Assembly (NCBI GenBank): GCA_947643595.1
Contig: CANRWP010000003.1
Location: 29,121 to 93,120 of the forward strand
DNA: 64,000 nucleotides
DNA from: an uncultured bacterium
GTDB taxonomy: Bacteria > Bacillota > Clostridia > Lachnospirales > Lachnospiraceae
Reading direction: 5' to 3'
In this document: positions 25,818 to 34,585 of the stretch, one piece after another
How the letters are laid out: each line of letters opens with the position of its first letter
Numbering within the stretch: position 1 is the stretch's first letter
Notes under the pieces: generated by a model
What the model saw: only the letters and a program-made list of their open reading frames with translations
What the model was told of the DNA's origin: nothing
The model's database searches: none
Translations under genes and position numbers: made by a program

Positions 25818-26687
25818 ATGAGTGATTACACATATTCTTTACCTTTCTCCAACGAAAAATTTATGAAGGGCATTATTATGATGCTAAAAAAGGAAAACAA
25901 ATATGACCTTGCCAATTTGTTGAGAGGTGCAAATGTTCAGATAGAAAAGGGCACTTATTCATATTATGATGGCGGTTGGGGAAGAAGCAATGCTTTGGCA
26001 GCTTATATTACTTTTTTTGTGAATCCAGAATATTTAGACATCTTGGATATTGAAGAGAACAAAAAAACGCTGGACAAAATATGTAGTGGCTTAATACCTC
26101 CTGATGTTGGGTTTGATATTAAAAGTGTTTCGTTCAACATGGATTTAACGAAGGATTTCGAATTAGAAGATGATTTGATTTCTGATTTGGAAAACACTGT
26201 TAACTCTAAAGCCTATAAAATAATGGGTGAACTTCTTCCAGAGGATATTAGAACAAAAGGCTATCAGATGGCAGAAGCATACACTTATCTATATTCGGTT
26301 GAAAACTCGTTGAGATTGTTTATTGAGAAGGTGGCGAAGGAAAAATACGGTGAAACTTACTTTTCTCATCTCACTATTCCAAGTAGTTTACAAAGAACCA
26401 TTTCTGGAAGGCAGAAAAATGATGAATCCAACAAATGGTTGAGTGTGAGAGGAACAGAGCTGTTTTATTTGGATTTTAAAGATTTGGGAGCAGTTATAGA
26501 TAATAATTGGGACATCTTCAAAGATTATTTTCCAAGCCAATCTTCTATAATCTCCAAGCTAAATGATATGGCTGAATGCCGAAATAAGATTGCACATAAC
26601 AGCTATGTTGACGATATCGAAAGAAACTTGATGAAAACTTATTATAATGTTATTTTAAGACAAATATCGGATTCTACAGATAAATAG
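25818..26687 (+). CDS. Swt1-type HEPN domain protein
   Basis: 289 aa. The C-terminal third (about residues 145-285) looks like a Swt1/HEPN domain: helix YLYSVENSLRLFIEKVAKEKYG, then the RNase-type motif in MAECRNKIAHNSYV, an R-x4-H (about residues 259-264). The N-terminal 140 residues are mixed alpha/beta with no assignment. HEPN proteins with R-x4-6-H are often RNA-cleaving toxins or defence effectors. GGGAGG precedes the ATG, 17 bases after the previous stop. AT-rich codon use matches its two upstream partners. Confidence 0.75.
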   Translation: MSDYTYSLPFSNEKFMKGIIMMLKKENKYDLANLLRGANVQIEKGTYSYYDGGWGRSNALAAYITFFVNPEYLDILDIEENKKTLDKICSGLIPPDVGFDIKSVSFNMDLTKDFELEDDLISDLENTVNSKAYKIMGELLPEDIRTKGYQMAEAYTYLYSVENSLRLFIEKVAKEKYGETYFSHLTIPSSLQRTISGRQKNDESNKWLSVRGTELFYLDFKDLGAVIDNNWDIFKDYFPSQSSIISKLNDMAECRNKIAHNSYVDDIERNLMKTYYNVILRQISDSTDK

Positions 26688-26705
26688 TTGGACATATTCC
26701 CACAA

Positions 26706-26828
26706 ATGGCTCAATCACGAAAAACGCTGTGGATATATTCCCTTGCTCGTAAAAATATTAAAGACATTCAGCCTATCGTATCGAGCCATGTGGAGACCGT
26801 AGTATTGATGTCACGGGTTGACCGCTGA
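26706..26828 (+). pseudogene. duplicate RlmD C-terminal end (right integration junction)
   Basis: A 40-codon frame ends in SHVETVVLMSRVDR and stop, matching the real RlmD end (GVHVETVCLMSRVEGK) at 23160-23218 in 9 of 10 residues over HVETVxLMSR. The DNA shares CATGT-GAGAC-GT and TTGATGTCA blocks. Upstream codons (MAQSRKTLWIYSLARKN...) do not resemble RlmD. ICEs that target rumA/rlmD leave this kind of duplicated gene end, so this is best read as the far junction of the 23,219-26,828 island. Confidence 0.7.
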
Positions 26829-26830
26829 GG

Positions 26831-26975
26831 TGCGGAAAAGTGGCGCATTTCCGCAATGTCATTATGACTATGAGTAGAGGTAGGAACAGGGAAGCATCCA
26901 TACCCCGCTTTTGAGGGAGCGGAGCGAGCGAAAAAGGCAAGTGCTGTGAGGGTGCGACGTAGGAGCCCCTCACAG
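26831..26975. other. oriT-like dyad region, no gene
   Basis: The stretch 26829-27029 has no supported gene. It holds two clear dyads: TGCGGAAA (26831-26838) / TTTCCGCA (26848-26855), and CTGTGAGGG (26944-26952) / CCCTCACAG (26967-26975), with GTGC repeats around the latter. Spaced dyads in GC-rich, gene-free DNA near an ICE junction are what a transfer origin of a Tn1549-like element looks like. There is no relaxase gene here, so any such origin is a relic. Confidence 0.35.
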
Positions 26976-27029
26976 TGCATGAGTGCTTGCACCGGGGTAG
27001 TTGATTACTTCATAAGCCTGCCTGTTTTT

Positions 27030-27752
27030 TTAATTTGCTACATACATTTGTTTATAAGGGTTTTTGCAGTCCGGTGTGATGACAGTGAAGGAGGCGGATA
27101 ATATTTCATCCATATCGTATCCAAAGTCAGAGCAGTATTCGGACAGATAATCATGGATTTCAGCTATATCCTCAATGGCTGCGGGTTTGGCTGTTACCTG
27201 TGCAGGAAATTTTATATTTCTGCAATCACCACGAAGATACATTTTTCCGCCATGCATACCTGTGCAGGGAAAGTTACCGACAATATGACTTCCATCAGAA
27301 CCTGTGCCGAGCACAATGATAATGCCGCCTGCCTGATATTCGCCTAAAAAGCTTCCGGCACAACCGCCGATAATCATGACAGGGATTTTTTCTTTATATG
27401 CTTTCATATGAATTCCGGCACGATAACCTGCATTTCCACGGACATATATTTTGCCGCCGCGCATGGCATATCCTGCCGCATCGCCAATGTTGCCGTGAAT
27501 CAGGATTTTTCCTTCGTTCATGGTATCACCCACCGCATCCTGTGCATTGGCATTTACGGTAATGAAGGCGTTGTTTAAATAAGCACCCAGTGCATTGCCG
27601 GGAATTCCATTGATTGTGAGAGTTTTGTCCGACATGCCGGCGGCAACGAAACGCTGTCCGCAGCACCCGTCGATGGTACAATCTTCATTAGTCTGACGTA
27701 ATTTCTCATTTAAAGTTCTGCAATCCAAATCTGTAGCATCAATCCATTTCAT
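27030..27752 (-). CDS. glutamate synthase-like GXGXG domain protein (GlxC type)
   Basis: 240 aa made almost entirely of the right-handed beta-helix domain that forms the C-terminus of large-subunit glutamate synthase: repeats such as GNALGAYLNN, GNIGDAAGYAMRGGKIYVRGNAGYRAG, split here by blade, then GGCAGSFLGEYQAGG and GTGSDGSHIVGNFPC. It is structural, linking the amidotransferase and FMN sites. It is encoded separately from its partners (archaeal-type split GltB), 15 bases after the FMN-domain gene. Third gene of the glxB-glxD-glxC run. Confidence 0.88.
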   Translation of the reverse strand: MKWIDATDLDCRTLNEKLRQTNEDCTIDGCCGQRFVAAGMSDKTLTINGIPGNALGAYLNNAFITVNANAQDAVGDTMNEGKILIHGNIGDAAGYAMRGGKIYVRGNAGYRAGIHMKAYKEKIPVMIIGGCAGSFLGEYQAGGIIIVLGTGSDGSHIVGNFPCTGMHGGKMYLRGDCRNIKFPAQVTAKPAAIEDIAEIHDYLSEYCSDFGYDMDEILSASFTVITPDCKNPYKQMYVAN

Positions 27753-27767
27753 TTTACGATACCTCTC

Positions 27768-29273
27768 TTATTCGCCGGCATAAGAGATGCCGAGAATTTC
27801 AAGTTCCTTTTCGTTTAATCCGATGCCGCGCAGCATCAGGCGATTTCCACGCAAGGCCTCAATAGAATTAATTCCCATCCCGCCCATAAGCTCTTTTATT
27901 TCGTGTTTCCATGCAGTCATGAGGTTTATCAGACGTTTACTTCCGATTTCAGGATTCAGTCTCGTTACAAGATCAGGGCGTTGGGTTGCGATACCCCAGT
28001 TACATTTACCGCTCTGGCAGGTTCGGCAGAGATGACAGCCCATAGCGAGCAGCGCGGCGGTAGCTATATAGCAGGCATCCGCACCCAGGGCAATGGCTTT
28101 TACAACATCGGCTGCACTTCGGATACTTCCGCCGGCTATGAGAGATACATTATTACGGATACCTTCGTCTCTAAGTCTTTGGTCAACAGCGGCTAATGCC
28201 AGTTCAATCGGAATACCAACATTGTCACGAATTCTGGTAGGAGCAGCGCCAGTACCGCCACGGAAGCCATCAATGGCGATAATGTCCGCACCGCTTCTCG
28301 CAATACCGCTTGCGATGGCTGCAATATTATGAACGGCAGCAACCTTTACAATGATTGGCTTTTTGTACTCTGTAGCTTCTTTTAAGGAGAAAACAAGCTG
28401 TCGTAAATCCTCAATGGAATAAATATCATGGTGCGGAGCAGGAGAGATGGCATCGGAACCTTCCGGTATCATTCTGGTGCGAGACACATCACCAACAATT
28501 TTTGCACCAGGCAGATGACCGCCAATACCAGGCTTTGCACCTTGTCCCATTTTAATTTCAATTGCAGATCCGGCATTCAAATATTCTTCATGTACGCCGA
28601 AACGTCCGGAAGCCACCTGAACAATGGTGTTTTTACCATAACAATAAAAATCTTCATGCAGCCCGCCTTCACCGGTGTTATATAAGATCCCTGATTCCGT
28701 AGCAGCTAAAGCCAGAGATTTATGAGCATTATAGCTGATGGAACCGTAACTCATTGCGGAAAACATAACAGGCATGGAAAGTTTTAATTGAGGTGGCAGT
28801 TCACACTTCAATTTGCCATCCTTCGTGCGTTGTATCTTCTGAGGTTTCTTACCAAGATAGACTCTGGTTTCCATCGGCTCACGTAAAGGGTCAATAGAAG
28901 GGTTTGTTACCTGTGATGCATTGATTAAAATTTTGTCCCAATATACAGGAAGAGGTTTGGGATTACCCATCGAAGATAAAAGGACGCCGCCACTGTTTGC
29001 CTGCTTATAAATCTCTTTGATCGTATCGTTTTGCCAGTTTGCGTTTTCGCGAAATGTGCAATTACTCTTTACGATTTTTAAGGCTCTGGCAGGACAGAGA
29101 GAAACACAGCGCTGGCAGTTTACGCACCTGGTTTCGTCGCATTTCATGACATGATGTTCCTTGTCAAATTGATGTACTTCGTTAGCGCATTGCCGCTCAC
29201 AGACTCTGCAGGCGGTACATTTACTCTCATTTCTGACAACCTCAAATTCAGGATAGATAAATTCAACGCTCAT
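27768..29273 (-). CDS. ferredoxin-fused glutamate synthase FMN domain (GlxD type)
   Basis: 501 aa. The N-terminal 65 residues carry two 4Fe-4S motifs (CTACRVCERQC and CVNCQRCVSLCP). The remainder is the GltB FMN-binding TIM barrel: FSAMSYGSISYNAHKSLA, GEGGLHEDF, GQGAKPGIGGHLPG, IAIDGFRGGTGAAP, and CHLCRTCQSGKCNWGIATQ near residue 415, which supplies the 3Fe-4S cysteines. It would reduce 2-iminoglutarate to glutamate, or a similar amide transfer, with electrons from ferredoxin rather than a GltD subunit. Its start overlaps the stop of the amidotransferase gene by one base. Confidence 0.9.
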   Translation of the reverse strand: MSVEFIYPEFEVVRNESKCTACRVCERQCANEVHQFDKEHHVMKCDETRCVNCQRCVSLCPARALKIVKSNCTFRENANWQNDTIKEIYKQANSGGVLLSSMGNPKPLPVYWDKILINASQVTNPSIDPLREPMETRVYLGKKPQKIQRTKDGKLKCELPPQLKLSMPVMFSAMSYGSISYNAHKSLALAATESGILYNTGEGGLHEDFYCYGKNTIVQVASGRFGVHEEYLNAGSAIEIKMGQGAKPGIGGHLPGAKIVGDVSRTRMIPEGSDAISPAPHHDIYSIEDLRQLVFSLKEATEYKKPIIVKVAAVHNIAAIASGIARSGADIIAIDGFRGGTGAAPTRIRDNVGIPIELALAAVDQRLRDEGIRNNVSLIAGGSIRSAADVVKAIALGADACYIATAALLAMGCHLCRTCQSGKCNWGIATQRPDLVTRLNPEIGSKRLINLMTAWKHEIKELMGGMGINSIEALRGNRLMLRGIGLNEKELEILGISYAGE

Positions 29274-30367
29274 TAGTATGCACCTTCCTTTACTTTCACG
29301 ATTACAGGTTCGCCGCCGGCAGGAGAGCAGATATTTTCAGCATTCGGTTCCATTGTACGGATAGCAGCTTCTTCGCTGGCAATGAATACCTTGTCGTCTT
29401 TTTCTCCGACAACCATAGAGCGCAGCTTCAGACGGTCGTTGAGTGCCATTAGTCCCCCATTAAAACCCAGTACGATAGAAAAAGGACCTGTTACGAGCAG
29501 GCTGGGGAACATGGTTCTAAGGTAAGTATGTTTTTTCTGGTCTTCCAAATCTGTTTTTGCGGCAATGGTACTCCAGAAAGGAGCTGCAATTACACTTGCT
29601 GCTTCGCCCAGTGTAAGCCCCTGCACACGAAGAAGGTAGTCCATAATATATGTTATTACTTCCGTATCCGTCTGGAGTGTACATTTATAGCCGAACATTT
29701 CTATGAATCGGCGGTTAGCGTCATAGGAAGATATTTCTCCATTATGTACAATAGAATAGTCAAGCAGCGTAAAGGGATGAGCGCCGCCCCACCAGCCGGG
29801 AGTGTTAGTTGGATAACGTCCGTGTGCTGTCCAGGAATATCCCTCATATTCTTCCAGTTTGTAAAAAACGCCCACATCTTCCGGAAAACCGACAGCCTTG
29901 AAAGCTCCCATGTTTTTGCCGCTGGAAAAAACATAGGCACCGGACATCTCTGTGTTGATTTTCATAACGGTTCTTGCAACAAATTCTTTCTCATCCAACT
30001 GCATGGACGCCAACATGGATTTCAGCGGTGACACAAAATATCTCCATATGACAGGTTCATCGGTGATGGCAGGAATCTTTCGGGTAGGGATAATTTCAGA
30101 TTGTACAATTTCAAATCGCTCCTTTAAGAAAGCTTCACAGTCTTTTCGTGTGGCACGGGAATCAAAAAACATATGTAAAGCATAGAAATCCTTATATTCA
30201 GCATAAATGCCATAAGCTGCAAAGCCACCCCCCAGTCCGTTAGAGCGATCGTGCATAGGTTTCATGGAATTGGTAATCATTTCACCGGACATCTTATTTC
30301 CTTCTTTGGAGATCACGGCGGCAACAGCACATCCGGAAGGGATTCGGACTTGACCTTCCATTTTCAT
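29273..30367 (-). CDS. class II glutamine amidotransferase (GlxB type)
   Basis: 364 aa. Ntn-hydrolase amidotransferase domain of the GltB kind, with HDRSNGLGGGFAAYG, SWTAHGRYPTN and the SIVHNGEISSYDANRRF segment that carries the glutamine-binding residues. The likely nucleophile Cys is residue 13, in PSGCAVAAV, not residue 2. The 12-residue leader would have to be removed, as in GltB precursors. It supplies ammonia from glutamine to the FMN-domain partner. First gene of a three-gene minus-strand operon behind a hairpin attenuator. Confidence 0.9.
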   Translation of the reverse strand: MKMEGQVRIPSGCAVAAVISKEGNKMSGEMITNSMKPMHDRSNGLGGGFAAYGIYAEYKDFYALHMFFDSRATRKDCEAFLKERFEIVQSEIIPTRKIPAITDEPVIWRYFVSPLKSMLASMQLDEKEFVARTVMKINTEMSGAYVFSSGKNMGAFKAVGFPEDVGVFYKLEEYEGYSWTAHGRYPTNTPGWWGGAHPFTLLDYSIVHNGEISSYDANRRFIEMFGYKCTLQTDTEVITYIMDYLLRVQGLTLGEAASVIAAPFWSTIAAKTDLEDQKKHTYLRTMFPSLLVTGPFSIVLGFNGGLMALNDRLKLRSMVVGEKDDKVFIASEEAAIRTMEPNAENICSPAGGEPVIVKVKEGAY

Positions 30368-30390
30368 TTATCTTACCTTCCTTTCAGGAT

Positions 30391-30457
30391 AATAAAAATG
30401 CAAAGGTGCTCATTTCATGGGCAGATAAGCATCTACTCAAAAAATGAACACCTTTGC
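30391..30457 (-). terminator. leader hairpin/attenuator of the glx operon
   Basis: On the minus strand, GCAAAGGTGTTCATTT pairs with AAATGAGCACCTTTGC, with a small inner hairpin (GTAGAT/ATCTGC) and ATTTTTATT behind it. It lies 33 bases upstream of the amidotransferase start, so it would stop transcription in the leader unless disrupted. glnN has a similar leader hairpin; both are probably controlled by nitrogen status. Confidence 0.7.
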
Positions 30458-30534
30458 TCATTTGCATTATTTATACTCCTAATGAAACTTTTTGTCAATA
30501 ATTATTTTGAAGAAATTTGCGTGAGAAAAATTGC

Positions 30535-30563
30535 TTGACAAATAAATATGTTAGTTCTATAAT
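30535..30563 (+). promoter_or_regulatory. consensus sigma-A promoter of the T-box/trpB transcript
   Basis: TTGACA (30535-30540), 17 bp, TATAAT (30558-30563): a full consensus promoter about 25 bases before the T-box leader. Confidence 0.85.
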
Positions 30564-30588
30564 TCAATTTAATTACATACAGTTTATC

Positions 30589-30890
30589 AAACCGTTGAAG
30601 CGGAGATAACGGCAATGATGCCTTTACAGAGAGCCTGTGGTGCTGAGAGTCAGGTGAGAAACAAGTTATCAAATGGACCGTTGAGGGCGCAGTCAAAAGT
30701 GTAGATGATTTTACACCCAGTATTCTGTGACGTGCTGGCATACGTCAGTTGCCGGGGATATGTTGGTATCCTGCCAAGTGTACAGCGTCATTGCTGTAAA
30801 GCAAGGTGGCACCGCGGATAATGTTTACTTTTATTGAGTATCGTATTCGTCCTTGACAGATAGTATATTTCTGTCAAGGGCGTTTTTTGT
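30589..30890 (+). ncRNA. tryptophan T-box riboswitch leader
   Basis: The antiterminator bulge sequence AAGGTGGCACCGCGG (30803-30817) is the T-box hallmark. Stem I is visible in GATAAC...GTTATC pairing, ACAGAGAG and GTGCTGAGAG loops. The specifier position reads TGG (30674-30676, in ATCAAATGGACCG), so it should bind uncharged tRNA-Trp. A terminator, CCTTGACAGA (30851-30860) / TCTGTCAAGG (30870-30879) with GCGTTTTTT behind it, competes with the antiterminator. It controls trpB downstream: tryptophan shortage allows read-through. Confidence 0.95.
30851..30888 (+). terminator. T-box regulatory terminator
   Basis: A 10-bp stem, TCTGTCAAGG on its 3' side, then a run of six T. It is the off-state terminator of the tryptophan T-box. 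Confidence 0.9.
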
Positions 30891-30909
30891 GGTTTAAGGA
30901 GGAAAATAT

Positions 30910-30984
30910 ATGTTGTTGACAAAATCCTGGTGGCGCTTTGCGCGCCGAACAGAAATTTCAGAAAGAAGAGATGTATACAAATAA
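30910..30984 (+). CDS. putative Trp-Trp leader peptide
   Basis: A 24-codon ORF from ATG 30910 with a perfect AAGGAGG eight bases upstream, ending at TAA 30982-30984. It reads [20 protein letters not shown] and four more residues. Codons 7 and 8 are both TGG (30928-30933). A GGCGC-TTTGC-GCGCC hairpin begins right after them. It lies between the T-box terminator and the trpB ribosome site, 26 bases before the trpB start. A strong ribosome site, tandem Trp codons and an adjacent hairpin are the marks of an attenuation leader. It is inferred only from sequence. Confidence 0.65.
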   Translation: MLLTKSWWRFARRTEISERRDVYK

Positions 30985-31010
30985 AAATGCAATTAGATTT
31001 GGAGGAAATC

Positions 31011-32231
31011 ATGATGAAATTTAATGATATTGAATTTAGTACCTATTTTAAGAACTATCCGGATACAAACGGCTATTTTGGTAAATATGGCGGTTCCTAT
31101 ATTCCGCCTGAATTGCAGACGGCAATGAACGAAATAAATGAAGCATATCAGACGATCTGTAAGTCATCAAAGTTTATTAATGAGCTTCGCCGCATTAGAA
31201 AAGAGTTTCAGGGAAGACCGACACCTATTTCACATCTGGAAAGACTTTCGAATAAGTTGGGTAATGTCCAGCTCTATGTTAAGCGTGAGGATTTGAATCA
31301 CACAGGTGCGCACAAACTTAATCATTGTATGGGAGAGGTATTGTTGGCTAAATATATGGGAAAGAAGAAGGTAATTGCTGAAACCGGAGCAGGTCAGCAT
31401 GGAGTTGCACTTGCGACTGCGGCAGCATACTTTGGATTGGAATGTGATATTTATATGGGAGCTGTAGATATTAAAAAACAGGCCCCCAATGTTGCCAGGA
31501 TGAAAATACTTGGAGCCAGAGTAATTGAAGTTACCGATGGGCTGCAAACTTTGAAAGAAGCAGTTGATGCGGCGTTTATGGCGTATTGCAAAGAGTATAA
31601 AGAGGCAATTTATTGTATAGGTTCTGTTGTTGGACCACATCCGTTTCCTATGATGGTTAGAGATTTTCAGAGTGTAGTAGGAATTGAAGCGAGAGAACAG
31701 TTTATGGAGATGACAGGAGAACTTCCGGATGCAATTGTTGCATGTGTAGGCGGCGGTTCCAATGCGATGGGACTTTTCTCAGGATTCCTGAATGATCCTG
31801 TTGATATTTATGGAGTGGAACCATTGGGGCGTGGCACTGCTCCCGGCGACCATGCAGCAAGCCTGGCTTATGGTGAAGAAGGTATTATGCATGGATTTAA
31901 CAGTATTATGTTAAAGGATGAAAAAGGAGAACCTGCTCCGGTATATTCAGTTGCCAGTGGTTTGGATTATCCATCTTCCGGTCCGGAGCATGCATTCTTA
32001 CATGATCTTGGCAGGGTGAAGTATGATGTGGTTGCTGATGATGAAACGATCGATGCATTCTTTGAACTTTCCAGGATGGAAGGAATTATTCCGGCAGTTG
32101 AAAGTTCTCATGCGGTTGCTTATGGTATGAAACTTGCAAAACAGATGGGCAAAGGGTCAATATTAATCAACTTATCCGGTAGAGGTGATAAGGACATGGA
32201 TTATATTATTGAAAAATATGGTGTGCGATAA
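31011..32231 (+). CDS. trpB: standalone tryptophan synthase beta chain
   Basis: 406 aa from ATG 31011 (GGAGG upstream; ATG 31014 possible). The PLP-binding lysine is Lys102 in [27 protein letters not shown] and [13 protein letters not shown] bind substrate and PLP phosphate; [17 protein letters not shown] and [12 protein letters not shown] complete the family pattern. It joins indole and serine to make tryptophan. No trpA or other trp gene is near, so it may use indole salvaged from outside. Expression is tied to tRNA-Trp charging through the T-box and possibly a Trp-Trp leader peptide. Lower GC than the genes at 1-23,000. Confidence 0.95.
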   Translation: MMKFNDIEFSTYFKNYPDTNGYFGKYGGSYIPPELQTAMNEINEAYQTICKSSKFINELRRIRKEFQGRPTPISHLERLSNKLGNVQLYVKREDLNHTGAHKLNHCMGEVLLAKYMGKKKVIAETGAGQHGVALATAAAYFGLECDIYMGAVDIKKQAPNVARMKILGARVIEVTDGLQTLKEAVDAAFMAYCKEYKEAIYCIGSVVGPHPFPMMVRDFQSVVGIEAREQFMEMTGELPDAIVACVGGGSNAMGLFSGFLNDPVDIYGVEPLGRGTAPGDHAASLAYGEEGIMHGFNSIMLKDEKGEPAPVYSVASGLDYPSSGPEHAFLHDLGRVKYDVVADDETIDAFFELSRMEGIIPAVESSHAVAYGMKLAKQMGKGSILINLSGRGDKDMDYIIEKYGVR

Positions 32232-32255
32232 ACAAAAAAGAAAATAAAAAAATGG

Positions 32256-32284
32256 TTGACATCTTTTTTGAACGGGTGTACTAT
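32256..32284 (+). promoter_or_regulatory. sigma-A promoter of glnN
   Basis: TTGACA (32256-32261), 17 bp, TACTAT (32279-32284), 25 bases after the trpB stop. It is followed by a leader hairpin. Confidence 0.75.
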
Positions 32285-32299
32285 CACAACCATAAAGGC

Positions 32300-32345
32300 A
32301 AAGGCGTCTTTAATGCATGAAGCATTAGGGACGCCTTTCTTTTAT
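32300..32345 (+). terminator. leader hairpin/attenuator of glnN
   Basis: AAAGGCGTC (32300-32308) pairs with GACGCCTTT (32330-32338); an inner TAATGC/GCATTA stem closes a 5-nt loop; CTTTTAT follows. It lies between the glnN promoter and its ribosome site, so it can act only as an attenuator. Regulation of glutamine synthetase leaders by RNA-binding antiterminators (for example ANTAR proteins) is known in Firmicutes; the factor here is not seen. Confidence 0.7.
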
Positions 32346-32377
32346 ATAAAAGTCCATAATAACGAGGAGGAATCATT

Positions 32378-34474
32378 ATGAAGAATATTTCAGAGTATTT
32401 TGGATGTCTGGTGTTTGATGACAGAGTGATGAAAGCAAATTTGTCAGCAAAGGTATATCAATCATTGAAAAAGACCATTGATGAAGGAGCACAGCTTGAT
32501 ATTAGCGTGGCAAATGCAGTTGCAGCAGCGATGAAGGATTGGGCGGTTGCAAATGGTGCTACACATTATACACACTGGTTCCAGCCCCTGACCGGAATTA
32601 CAGCAGAGAAGCATGACAGTTTTATTTCTCCCTCACCGGATGGCGGAGTGATTATGGAGTTTTCCGGCAGAGAGTTAATCCAGGGAGAACCGGATGCATC
32701 TTCTTTCCCTTCAGGGGGGTTAAGAGCCACGTTTGAAGCAAGAGGATATACTACATGGGATCCCACATCCTATGCATTTATTAAAGGAAAGACATTATGT
32801 ATTCCTACTGCATTTTGTTCCTATGGCGGAGAAGCATTGGATAAGAAGACGCCGCTGCTTCGCTCCATGGAAGCTCTGAATAAGCAGGCACTCCGTATCC
32901 TTCATTTGTTTGGAAATGATGATGCCAAGTGCGTCCGTACATCCGTGGGCCCTGAACAGGAATATTTCCTGATTGACAAGGAAATGCATGATAAACGTCC
33001 GGATCTCCGTTTTACCGGACGTACCCTATTTGGAGCAAAGTCCCCTAAGGGACAGGAGATGGATGACCACTACTTCGGTGTGATTAAACCAAGGGTTGCG
33101 GCATATATGGAGGAGTTAAATGAGGAACTTTGGAAATTGGGAATTCTGGCCAAGACAGAGCATAATGAGGTTGCTCCTGCACAGCATGAGCTGGCGCCTG
33201 TTTATTCCACAACCAACATTGCAACAGACCATAACCAATTAACCATGGAAATCATGCAAAAGGTTGCGGCAAAGCACGGGTTGGTATGCCTGCTTCATGA
33301 AAAACCGTTTGCAGGTGTAAACGGAAGTGGTAAGCATAATAACTGGTCAATGGCAACGGATGCGGGAGTGAACCTGCTTTCGCCGGGTGAAACACCTTAT
33401 GAAAATGCACAGTTTTTACTGTTTTTATGTGCAGTGATCAAGGCTGTAGATGATTATCAGGACCTGCTTCGTCTTTCCGTTGCTACGGCTGGAAATGATC
33501 ATCGACTTGGAGCGAATGAAGCACCTCCGGCAGTAGTGTCCATTTTCCTTGGTGATGAATTAAATGCGGTTCTGGAAGCCATTGAGAATAATACACCTTA
33601 TGCGGGAACGCAGAAGACACAAATGAAGCTTGGTGTGGATGTTTTGCCTAAGTTTAACAGGGACACAACAGATCGTAACCGCACGTCACCGTTTGCATTT
33701 ACAGGAAATAAATTTGAATTTCGTATGCTTGGTTCTTCTAACAGTATTGCCTGTGCAAATATCATGCTTAATAGTGCGGTTGCTGAGAGCTTGAAGATTT
33801 ATGCAGACAGACTGGAAAAAGCAGAAAATTTTGAAGATGCATTACATGAGATGATTCGCAAGACCATTAAGGACCACAAGCATATTATTTTCAACGGAAA
33901 TGGCTATGATGATACATGGATTAAAGAAGCTGCAGAGAAGAGAGGACTTCTCAATTTCCGTACTACACCGGATTGTATGCCGCATTTGCTGGATGAGAAG
34001 AATGTGAGGATGTTGACATCCCATGGAGTATTTTCAGAGGCAGAATTGAAATCCAGATGTGATATTATGCTGGAAAACTATTGTAAGACAGTTGTGATTG
34101 AAGCAAATACTATGGTGGATATGGCAAAGACGGAAATTGCACCGGCTGTAGATGCTTATACGATGGAGCTTGCTAAGACGATTGCAGCTAAAAAAGCAAT
34201 AGATGATACATTAACCTGCAGTTATGAGAGTGGTTTGGTTAAGAAATTATCTGAGCTCACAGACAGAATTGCCATTAAAACAGAGGAACTGGAGAACGCG
34301 TTGGCAGAACTGCATAATGCAGAAGGTGTTATTTTAGAAGCGAACATGATCAGAGACATTGTACTTGCTAAGATGGGTGAGTTACGACTTGCCTGTGATG
34401 AAGCAGAAACTGTAACAGCAAAGAAATATTGGCCGTTTCCGACCTATGGAGATTTGCTGTTCAGTGTAAAATAA
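32378..34474 (+). CDS. glnN: type III glutamine synthetase
   Basis: 698 aa, the large GSIII form. Landmarks: [11 protein letters not shown] near the N-terminus, [63 protein letters not shown] and [17 protein letters not shown], which carry the metal- and glutamate-binding residues. The C-terminal helical extension runs to residue 698. It makes glutamine from glutamate, ammonia and ATP. The next two genes (asnB, pyrG) both spend glutamine amide, and the divergent glx genes return it to glutamate. GAGGAGG precedes the ATG. Confidence 0.97.
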   Translation: MKNISEYFGCLVFDDRVMKANLSAKVYQSLKKTIDEGAQLDISVANAVAAAMKDWAVANGATHYTHWFQPLTGITAEKHDSFISPSPDGGVIMEFSGRELIQGEPDASSFPSGGLRATFEARGYTTWDPTSYAFIKGKTLCIPTAFCSYGGEALDKKTPLLRSMEALNKQALRILHLFGNDDAKCVRTSVGPEQEYFLIDKEMHDKRPDLRFTGRTLFGAKSPKGQEMDDHYFGVIKPRVAAYMEELNEELWKLGILAKTEHNEVAPAQHELAPVYSTTNIATDHNQLTMEIMQKVAAKHGLVCLLHEKPFAGVNGSGKHNNWSMATDAGVNLLSPGETPYENAQFLLFLCAVIKAVDDYQDLLRLSVATAGNDHRLGANEAPPAVVSIFLGDELNAVLEAIENNTPYAGTQKTQMKLGVDVLPKFNRDTTDRNRTSPFAFTGNKFEFRMLGSSNSIACANIMLNSAVAESLKIYADRLEKAENFEDALHEMIRKTIKDHKHIIFNGNGYDDTWIKEAAEKRGLLNFRTTPDCMPHLLDEKNVRMLTSHGVFSEAELKSRCDIMLENYCKTVVIEANTMVDMAKTEIAPAVDAYTMELAKTIAAKKAIDDTLTCSYESGLVKKLSELTDRIAIKTEELENALAELHNAEGVILEANMIRDIVLAKMGELRLACDEAETVTAKKYWPFPTYGDLLFSVK

Positions 34475-34585
34475 CACAGAGATAAAAATGTAGTAAAGGT
34501 TCGTACCGGTGAAGGAGGATTTGATGCTTTGCAGGATGTAGAGTAGTAGAATGCTGAATTATTAAATTTATGGAGGTACATTCAC

